Part shown: positions 21,427-26,816 of the stretch, in pieces
How positions within the stretch are numbered: position 1 is the stretch's first letter
Layout: every line of letters begins with the position of its first letter
Assembly: GCA_964393005.1 (NCBI GenBank)
Contig: CAYMRR010000005.1
Location: 1-26,816, forward strand
From: UBA5272 sp964393005
GTDB lineage: Bacteria > Patescibacteriota > Minisyncoccia > Phycocordibacterales > UBA5272
Reading direction: 5' to 3'
Length of the DNA: 26,816 bases
Made by a program: the position numbers and the translations under genes
The notes under the pieces: model-generated
Seen by the model: the letters and a program-made list of their open reading frames with translations, nothing else
Databases searched by the model: none
What the model was told of the DNA's origin: nothing

Positions 21427-22440
21427 ATGGCTATATTTATAAAAAAATTGGGAATAGATTTAGGAACTACTAATACCAGAGTATTTGTACCAGGAAAAGG
21501 AATAGTCTTGACAGAGCCTTCTGTAGTAGCTCTCTCAAAAGATGATGGAAAAATCTTAGCTATAGGCAATAAAGCTAAAGAAATGATAGGTAAAACTCCA
21601 GAAGCCATAGTAGCCTATAGCCCAATAAGAGATGGAGTAATAGCTAATTATAAAATTACAGAAGCCATGCTCCGCTATTATATAAATAAAGCTCTCCCTA
21701 GTTTTAATATTTTAAAACCCGAAGTTATGATTTCTGTGCCAAGTGGTATTACTAGTACCGAGAGAAGATCGGTAATAGAAGTAGCAATTAAAGCTGGAGC
21801 TAAAAATGCTTATATAGTGAAAGGGCCTGTACTTGCAGCTATTGGAGCCGGAATACCTATATATGCGGCTAGCGGAAGAATAATTGTAGATATTGGAGGC
21901 GGTATAACCGATGTAGCTGTAATTTCTCTTGGTGGAATAGTATGCTCTACTTCTGTAAAATTTGCTGGAAATAAAATGGACAAATCTATAGTAGATTATA
22001 TGAAAAAGAGCCATAATCTTATTATTGGAGAATATACAGCTGAAGAATTAAAGTGTGAAATAGGCTCAGCTTTACCTTTAGAAGAAGAAGCCACTTTAGA
22101 AGTAAAAGGAAGAGATGTAAGCTCTGGTTTACCTAAAACTGTAGAAATAAAAACAAATGAAGTGACAAAAGCCATAGATAAAGAATTAAAACAAATAATT
22201 TTAGCTATTAAAAATGTCTTACAGGAAACTCCACCCGAGCTTTCAAGAGATATTATAGACAACGGTATTATAATGAGTGGTGGATCTTCTCTTTTAGAAC
22301 ATTTTTCAGTATTAGTAGAAAGAAGGACTGGTGTAAAAGCAGAAATAGCAAAAGAAGCTATTAATTGTGTAGCAGAAGGGACAGGCCTTGCTCTTGCTCA
22401 CTTAGATGTTTATAAAAAATCTATAATAGCTAAAAGATAA
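21427..22440 (+). CDS. mreB: Rod-shape actin homologue MreB
   Basis: A bacterial actin that guides peptidoglycan synthesis along the cell wall. It has 337 residues, the normal length. Actin-fold motifs: phosphate 1 GIDLGTTNTRVF (9-20), SPIRDGVIANY, VPSGITSTERRSVIEVAIKAGAKNAYIV, phosphate 2 IIVDIGGGITDVAVISLGGIV, and the adenosine loop GIIMSGGSSLLEHF. No membrane-binding N-terminal helix beyond the short AIFIKKL start is seen. The ATG follows AAAGAAAT. The usual partners mreC, mreD, pbp2 and rodA are not next to it; a DNA polymerase delta'-like gene follows after 26 bases. Cells may therefore be rod-shaped or at least guided by MreB. Confidence 0.97.
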   Translation: MAIFIKKLGIDLGTTNTRVFVPGKGIVLTEPSVVALSKDDGKILAIGNKAKEMIGKTPEAIVAYSPIRDGVIANYKITEAMLRYYINKALPSFNILKPEVMISVPSGITSTERRSVIEVAIKAGAKNAYIVKGPVLAAIGAGIPIYAASGRIIVDIGGGITDVAVISLGGIVCSTSVKFAGNKMDKSIVDYMKKSHNLIIGEYTAEELKCEIGSALPLEEEATLEVKGRDVSSGLPKTVEIKTNEVTKAIDKELKQIILAIKNVLQETPPELSRDIIDNGIIMSGGSSLLEHFSVLVERRTGVKAEIAKEAINCVAEGTGLALAHLDVYKKSIIAKR

Positions 22441-22466
22441 AAGCTATATTATGATAATATTAAATT

Positions 22467-23345
22467 ATGAAAATACCCGAAGAAATAGAAGGGAATTTTG
22501 AGAAAAAAATAGACTTGCTAGCTAATGAAATGCTTGCCAGTTCTTATCAAACTTTTCTTTTGGAAACCAAAAATAGACAATTAGCTTTTGATGCTTTTCT
22601 AAAATTATTAAAAGAAAAAATAGCTCAAGATAATAAAGAGCTAGAAGAGTTTACCGAAAGAGAAGAATCCTATAGAGTGGCTTCACTTTTTTTACAAGTT
22701 TTTGATATAGAAAAAGCTAGAAATCTTATAAAATTTAGTAATATAAATTATTCTAAAGATTATTATTTTATAATTTCTTTTTACTCTATTACTAGAGAAG
22801 CCCAAAATTCACTTTTAAAATTTTTAGAAGATACAGGAGAAAAAATAAAAGTAGTATTAATAGTGCACAAGGGCATAAGGCTGATAGAGACTTTACTTTC
22901 TAGATCTTATAAATTAGAAATAGAAGAAGAGCAAATAATTTCAGAATATGGTGAAGAAGAATTTTTGTATTCTTTGGCTACAAAATTCTTAAATACTAGA
23001 AAGCTGGATAGAATGAAAATCGAAGAAATAAAAGATTTATTAGATAGAAAAGATGAATACGCTTTAGAATATGAAGATAAAGAAAGAGCGGATAGAGAAT
23101 TTTTAGAAAAGTTTTTTTTGAATCTTTATAATATAGTTTCTAGCAAATTAGACAATTTGATACTTTCTTCAGAAAATATAAAAACCGAGCAAGAAGAAAA
23201 CAAATCTATAATGCTTAATTATGAAATAAAAGAATACAATTCTCAATTAGAAAAAATAAGAGAAGCCATATCTCTTATCAAAAACCATTCTTCTAGTGGT
23301 AAATTCTTTTTAGAATATTTAGCTTTAGCTTTAAATGAAAGTTAA
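22467..23345 (+). CDS. holB: DNA polymerase III delta'-like clamp loader subunit
   Basis: A 292-residue protein that aligns by eye with the AAA+ core of clamp-loader subunits. The best stretch is YYFIISFYSITREAQNSLLKFLEDTGEKIKVVLIVHKGIRLIETLLSRSYKLEI, matching the delta' pattern of AQNALLKxLEEP, then a strand, then ILSRC. There is no Walker A motif and no cysteine, so no zinc module; delta' subunits are often ATPase-inactive. The C-terminal half is helical (SQLEKIREAISLIKNHSSSGKFFLEYLAL), as in the collar domain. The N-terminus is shorter than in E. coli. It follows mreB by 26 bases; the ATG is preceded by ATTAAATT. A divergent paralogue of DnaX is less likely given the lost P-loop. Confidence 0.78.
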   Translation: MKIPEEIEGNFEKKIDLLANEMLASSYQTFLLETKNRQLAFDAFLKLLKEKIAQDNKELEEFTEREESYRVASLFLQVFDIEKARNLIKFSNINYSKDYYFIISFYSITREAQNSLLKFLEDTGEKIKVVLIVHKGIRLIETLLSRSYKLEIEEEQIISEYGEEEFLYSLATKFLNTRKLDRMKIEEIKDLLDRKDEYALEYEDKERADREFLEKFFLNLYNIVSSKLDNLILSSENIKTEQEENKSIMLNYEIKEYNSQLEKIREAISLIKNHSSSGKFFLEYLALALNES

Positions 23346-23365
23346 TTATGAAAATTAGTGGTTCA

Positions 23366-23374
23366 TGTTATAAT
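23366..23374 (+). promoter_or_regulatory. Consensus extended -10 promoter of frr
   Basis: TGTTATAAT, with a start expected near 23381, about nine bases before the frr ATG at 23390. The leader is too short for a Shine-Dalgarno interaction. Confidence 0.55.
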
Positions 23375-23389
23375 CTTTAAATAAAAAAT

Positions 23390-23944
23390 ATGTCATACAA
23401 TTTTGGAAAATTCAAAGAAGAAAAAGAGAAAATAGTCTCACATTTATCGTCAGAGTTTCGCTCTGTTCAAACAGGAGCTGCTACTCCGCAGGTTTTAGAT
23501 TTGCTTACTGTGGATGCTTATGGTTCTCGCATGAGTATACCTCATTTAGCAGCTATACATGTAGAAAGTCCTGCTAATCTTTTAATATCTCCTTATGATC
23601 AATCTCTTTTAAAAGAAATAGAAAAAGTTATTAATGATGCAAATCTTGGGCTCTCTACCTCTTCTGACTCTTCTGGGCTTAGAGTATTTTTTCCAAAACC
23701 TACTACAGAATCTCGCCAAAAAATGACTAAGCTTATAAAAGAAAAATTAGAAGAAGCTAGAGTCAAAATAAGAGCTATAAGAGAAGAGGTAAAAAAAGAA
23801 ATAGAAAATTCTGGTAAAGAAGGAGAGTTTGGAAAAGATGAAGAAAATAGATATTTGGAAAGTCTTCAAGAATTAGTAACCGAAGCCAATAGAGAGCTTG
23901 AAACTCTTTATCTTAAAAAAGAAAGAGATATATTAGGAGAATAA
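23390..23944 (+). CDS. frr: Ribosome recycling factor
   Basis: Splits the post-termination ribosome with EF-G. It has 184 residues (usual 185) and the two-domain tRNA-like form: helix 1 with FRSVQTGAATPQVLDLLTVDAYGSRMSIPHLAAIHV, the head domain ANLLISPYDQSLLKEIEKVINDANLGLSTSSDSSGLRVFFPKPTTESR, then the long helical hairpin with VKIRAIREEVKKEI. The classic start of domain I, R-x-GRA-x-P, reads RSVQTGAATP here: threonine stands where most relatives have arginine. The site-2 protease gene starts 21 bases downstream; frr-rseP-proS is a common neighbourhood. Confidence 0.96.
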   Translation: MSYNFGKFKEEKEKIVSHLSSEFRSVQTGAATPQVLDLLTVDAYGSRMSIPHLAAIHVESPANLLISPYDQSLLKEIEKVINDANLGLSTSSDSSGLRVFFPKPTTESRQKMTKLIKEKLEEARVKIRAIREEVKKEIENSGKEGEFGKDEENRYLESLQELVTEANRELETLYLKKERDILGE

Positions 23945-23965
23945 TTAATTAAATAAAATAAATTT

Positions 23966-25135
23966 ATGACCATTTTAATTTTTATAGTAGTACTTTTAGT
24001 TTTGGTATTAGTTCATGAAGCTGGACACTTTTTTGCTGCAAAGATTTCAGGAGTTAGAGTAGACGAATTTGCTTTTGGCTTTCCTCCAAAATTGTTTTCC
24101 TTTAAAAAAGGAGAGACTACTTATAAAATAAATCTTATACCTCTTGGAGGTTATGTCAAAATCCATGGAGAAAATGGTCAAGACGAAACAGAAGACAAAG
24201 ATTCTAAAAGAAATTTTTCTAATAAACACCCTTTACTTAAAATATTTATTTTATCAGCAGGTGTAATAATGAATATAGTTTTAGCTTTTTTGCTTATATC
24301 TATTTCTGCTTTTACTTTTTCAGCCAACTCTTTTAATGTAGATAAAAATCCAGAAGTCTATCAAACATTTTTAGAAGAGGGCAAAGTTAAAGAAGAATTT
24401 TTAACTATAGTAAGTATACAAAAAAAATCTCCAGCTGAAGCTTCTGGATTAAAAGTTGGTAATAAGGTTTTAGAGATTTATTTAAATAAAGAAAATGCAT
24501 CAGGCAAAATAAATCAAGAAGAAAAGTTAGATCAAAATCAATCTGGAGAATCTTTAACTAAACAAATTTCTGAAGCTATAAACTCTCCTGGATCCAATTA
24601 TGTAGATTCTATAACTATAGTCTATAAAGATAAAAAAGATGAAATTTCAACCACCACTTTAGCTGGGGTTTATAATTTAGAAGGGAATATGGATAAAAAA
24701 GTAATAGGGCTTGCTTTATCAAAGACAGCTATTATTAAAATAGGTCCTCTAGAAGCTTTTAAAATAGGTTTTTACAGGACTACAGAATATACAATGCTTA
24801 CTCTCGTTGGTTTTAAAAATCTTTTTGTGGATTTAATAGGTAAGGGTACTTTATCACAAGATATTGCTGGACCTGTAGGCATATTTGAAATGGTAGGAGA
24901 AGCCAAGGTTTTAGGTATGGGTTATTTATTTTTATTTACTTCTGTACTTTCTATATCTAATATATTACCATTTCCAGCTCTTGATGGTGGAAGAATACTT
25001 TTTGTCATAATAGAATGGATTTCAGGAAAGAAAATTAGTGAAAAATGGCAAGTAATTTTAAATTCTGCAGGACTTATATTGCTTTTACTTCTTATGGTTT
25101 TGGTCACAGTTAAAGATGTATTAAAGCTATTTTAA
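23966..25135 (+). CDS. rseP: Site-2 zinc metalloprotease, RseP/RasP family (M50)
   Basis: An intramembrane protease that clips membrane-bound regulators or leftover signal peptides. It has 389 residues. The first helix carries the zinc motif H17-E-A-G-H21, followed by the family's VDEFAFGFPPKLFSFKKGETTYKINLIPLGGYVKI. A second helix (about 95-115) leads to one PDZ domain (about 130-235, with SPAEASGLKVGNKV). The third zinc ligand is in LPFPALDGGRILF, and the last helix is LILLLLLMVLVTV. E. coli RseP has two PDZ domains; the single PDZ here resembles Bacillus RasP. There is no sigma/anti-sigma pair in this window to name as a target. Confidence 0.95.
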   Translation: MTILIFIVVLLVLVLVHEAGHFFAAKISGVRVDEFAFGFPPKLFSFKKGETTYKINLIPLGGYVKIHGENGQDETEDKDSKRNFSNKHPLLKIFILSAGVIMNIVLAFLLISISAFTFSANSFNVDKNPEVYQTFLEEGKVKEEFLTIVSIQKKSPAEASGLKVGNKVLEIYLNKENASGKINQEEKLDQNQSGESLTKQISEAINSPGSNYVDSITIVYKDKKDEISTTTLAGVYNLEGNMDKKVIGLALSKTAIIKIGPLEAFKIGFYRTTEYTMLTLVGFKNLFVDLIGKGTLSQDIAGPVGIFEMVGEAKVLGMGYLFLFTSVLSISNILPFPALDGGRILFVIIEWISGKKISEKWQVILNSAGLILLLLLMVLVTVKDVLKLF

Positions 25136-25192
25136 TAGCTTTTAGATTTTATAGTAAATTATTTGGATTATATATTAAAATAATATACAATT

Positions 25193-25212
25193 ATCTTATA
25201 TCTTGATAAGAT
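25193..25212 (+). other. Small hairpin in the proS leader
   Basis: ATCTTAT (25193-25199) and ATAAGAT (25206-25212) around a six-base loop, 34 bases before the proS ATG. It may be a weak terminator for rseP or a leader element. It is too small for a T-box. Confidence 0.4.
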
Positions 25213-25245
25213 TTATTAATATTAATTTATTTTAAAAATAAAAAT

Positions 25246-26505
25246 ATGCTTCAAACTCAGCTTTTTTCTAAAACCAAAAAAGAATTTCCAGGAGATGAGA
25301 CTTCTAATAATGCTCGCTATTTAATTCAAGCAGGATATGTTTTTAAAGAAATGGCAGGGGTGTATTCACTGTTACCTTTAGGGTTAAAAGTGGTGCAGAA
25401 AATAGAAAATATTATCCGAGATGAAATGAATAATATAGGCGGGCAAGAAATGAAAACTTCTATTTTACAAAATAAAGAAGTCTGGGAAAAGACAAATAGA
25501 TGGGATGATGAGGTTGTAGATAATTGGTTTAAAACTAAGTTAAAAAATGGGGGAGAAATAGGGCTTTCTTTTACCAATGAAGAAGCTTATGCAAATATTA
25601 TGAAAACTTATATTTCTTCATATAAAGATTTGCCTGCTTATCCTTATGATTTTAAATATATTTTTAGAAATGAAGCAAGAGCCAAATCTGGTCTTATGCG
25701 AGGAAGAGAGTTTTATTGGAAAGCTTTATATTCTTTTACAAAATCTAAAGAAGAACATGAAGAGTTTTATGAAAAAGCTAAAGAAGCTTATAGTAATGTT
25801 TATAAAAGAGTTGGACTAGGAGATTTTACTTATTTGACTTTTGCTAGCGGTGGAACTTTTTCTAAATTTTCACATGAATATCAAACTTTATCAGAAGCTG
25901 GAGAAGATACTATTTATATAGATACCAAAAAGAAAATAGCGGTAAATAAAGAAGTTTTTACAGATGAGATTTTAGAAGATTTGAAGCTAAATAAAGAAGA
26001 TTTGATAGAAAAGCGAGCTATAGAAGTAGGAAATATTTTTACTTTAGGATACAAATTTTCTGATCCTGTAGATTTGGTTTATAAAAATAAAGAAGGTAAA
26101 GAAGAAAAAGTTTTTATGGGGTCTTATGGTATCGGTATTACTAGGCTTATGGGTTCTATAGTAGAAGTATTTTCAGATGAAAAAGGTATTATTTGGCCAG
26201 AAAGTGTAGCACCATATAAAATACATTTAATTCCTTTATTCAATAATAAAAGTGAAAAAAGTTTTGAATTAGCAAAAGAGATTTATGAAAAACTTTTAGA
26301 ATCAAATATAGAAGTTTTATTTGATGATAGAGAAAATAAATCTATAGGTGAAAAATTTTCTGATGCTGATCTTATAGGTATACCACTAAGAGTGGTAGTC
26401 TCTGAAAGAAGTTTGTCTGGAGGTGGGCTAGAAATAAAAGAGAGAAAAGAAGATAAAGGAGAAATAATAACTATTGAAGATTTTTTAAATAAGTTTACAA
26501 AATAA
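25246..26505 (+). CDS. proS: Prolyl-tRNA synthetase without the editing insertion
   Basis: Charges tRNA-Pro; class II synthetase of 419 residues against 572 in E. coli. Motif 1 is around PLGLKVVQKIENIIRDEM, motif 2 is F-R141-N-E with KSGLMRGREFYWK, and motif 3 is MGSYGIGITR300LMG. The anticodon-binding domain starts near KIHLIPLFN and ends VVVSERSLSGGGLEI. Only about 160 residues separate motif 2 from motif 3, so the INS domain that clears Ala-tRNA-Pro in typical bacterial enzymes is gone, as in alphaproteobacterial and mitochondrial forms. SHEYQTLSEAGEDTIYI, which borders INS in full enzymes, is kept. The ATG follows AATAAAAAT. A terminator at 26515-26542 ends the unit. Confidence 0.95.
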   Translation: MLQTQLFSKTKKEFPGDETSNNARYLIQAGYVFKEMAGVYSLLPLGLKVVQKIENIIRDEMNNIGGQEMKTSILQNKEVWEKTNRWDDEVVDNWFKTKLKNGGEIGLSFTNEEAYANIMKTYISSYKDLPAYPYDFKYIFRNEARAKSGLMRGREFYWKALYSFTKSKEEHEEFYEKAKEAYSNVYKRVGLGDFTYLTFASGGTFSKFSHEYQTLSEAGEDTIYIDTKKKIAVNKEVFTDEILEDLKLNKEDLIEKRAIEVGNIFTLGYKFSDPVDLVYKNKEGKEEKVFMGSYGIGITRLMGSIVEVFSDEKGIIWPESVAPYKIHLIPLFNNKSEKSFELAKEIYEKLLESNIEVLFDDRENKSIGEKFSDADLIGIPLRVVVSERSLSGGGLEIKERKEDKGEIITIEDFLNKFTK

Positions 26506-26514
26506 TAAAAATAA

Positions 26515-26542
26515 AAAAAGAGGTTTTTAAAAACCTCTTTTT
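26515..26542. terminator. Bidirectional terminator after proS
   Basis: A 14-bp palindrome, AAAAAGAGGTTTTT/AAAAACCTCTTTTT, centred on 26528/26529. The ends carry A and T runs, so it works for proS and for the convergent minus-strand gene. Confidence 0.92.
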
Positions 26543-26560
26543 CATTTTCTAACAACCTAG

Positions 26561-26816
26561 TTATCTATAATATAGAGTAATGGTGACAATTCTTCCTTCG
26601 TATACTGCATTACCTATATTTTGAGAACCTATATAATAATCTGCTCTCAAGTAAGAAGTTCTACCTAGAATAGTAAGGTTGTAAACTGCTAAAACATCCA
26701 GCCTTCTTCCAGTAAAAAGAAGAAGCTCTCTTTCTCTTTTTTGCCAGGTATTGCCATTTATTCTATACCCAGTTCTTATAACACGATCATATATCTGGCT
26801 ATAACCATAAACACCT
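26561..26816 (-). CDS. C-terminal end of an unknown beta-rich protein (partial)
   Basis: An open frame enters from the right edge on the minus strand and stops with TAA at 26563-26561, giving the last 84 residues. The segment is rich in Tyr, Arg and alternating hydrophobic residues (for example LDVLAVYNLTILGRTSYL and GRIVTITLYYR at the very end), which suggests a beta-sandwich or beta-barrel-like end of an exported protein. No cysteine or known motif is visible and the start is outside the window, so I cannot name it. Convergent with proS and separated by a shared terminator, which supports it being a real gene. Confidence 0.65.
   Translation of the reverse strand, partial: GVYGYSQIYDRVIRTGYRINGNTWQKRERELLLFTGRRLDVLAVYNLTILGRTSYLRADYYIGSQNIGNAVYEGRIVTITLYYR

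Noticed and set aside
21712..22262. Minus-strand frames inside mreB
   Set aside because: They are shadows of a fully conserved gene and have no start signals of their own.
25136..25245. T-box or riboswitch before proS
   Set aside because: The spacer is only 110 AT-rich bases with one 7-bp hairpin; no T-box specifier stem or conserved T-box sequence is seen.

Overview
This window is a strongly AT-rich, gene-dense piece of a small bacterial genome. The gene complement and the trimmed proteins suggest a member of the Candidate Phyla Radiation (Patescibacteria, probably a Parcubacteria-like group). Supporting signs are a 728-residue valyl-tRNA synthetase without the C-terminal coiled coil, a 419-residue prolyl-tRNA synthetase without the editing insertion, a PriA-like protein whose ATPase motifs have decayed, many small single-pass membrane proteins, almost no Shine-Dalgarno sequences, and stop codons that are nearly all TAA. 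The lineage is inferred from gene content; no rRNA gene is present to confirm it. Ten Ns at 5765-5774 mark a scaffold gap, which points to a (meta)genome assembly.

Layout. 1-2326: the 3' part of a large coiled-coil protein with an OmpA-like motif and a duplicated domain of unknown function. 2457-5339: a SIMPL-domain membrane protein and an M3 metallopeptidase. 5340-10366: typA/bipA with an unusual leader, a small unknown gene, a DUF192 protein and lepA. 10386-11451: a 37-residue membrane microprotein (minus strand), an FtsB/DivIC-like protein, a glutaredoxin and tRNA-Phe. 11504-14780, minus strand: valS, hsp20, tRNA-Arg(CCU) and a 101-residue membrane protein. 14874-16340: a PQ-loop-like membrane protein, a SET-domain protein and a lysine-rich histone H1-like protein. 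16517-17612: a ribosome hibernation factor and a membrane-anchored cyclophilin. 17665-21283, minus strand: priA-def-fmt in the order seen in many bacteria. 21427-23345: mreB and a DNA polymerase III delta'-like gene. 23390-26505: frr, rseP (site-2 protease) and proS. 26561-26816: the C-terminal end of a minus-strand gene that leaves the window.

Together the genes are dominated by translation (two translational GTPases, two aminoacyl-tRNA synthetases, two tRNAs, recycling factor, hibernation factor, formyltransferase, deformylase), protein quality control (Hsp20, cyclophilin, M3 peptidase, site-2 protease) and cell shape or division (MreB, FtsB-like). Transcription units are short and separated by perfect hairpin terminators, several of which contain the stop codon of the neighbouring gene. 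Promoters are recognisable as TTGACA-type -35 boxes or, very often, extended -10 boxes (TGnTATNNT).

The most interesting items are: the SET-domain methyltransferase next to a 47% lysine histone-like protein with a DnaA-box-like site and an A-tract region in its promoter; the full-length PriA homologue that has lost Walker A, Walker B and motif VI while keeping eight zinc-binding cysteines; the OmpA-like/coiled-coil protein with a tandemly duplicated domain; and two strong promoters that run almost directly into small hairpins with U-runs, one in the typA leader and one opposing priA.
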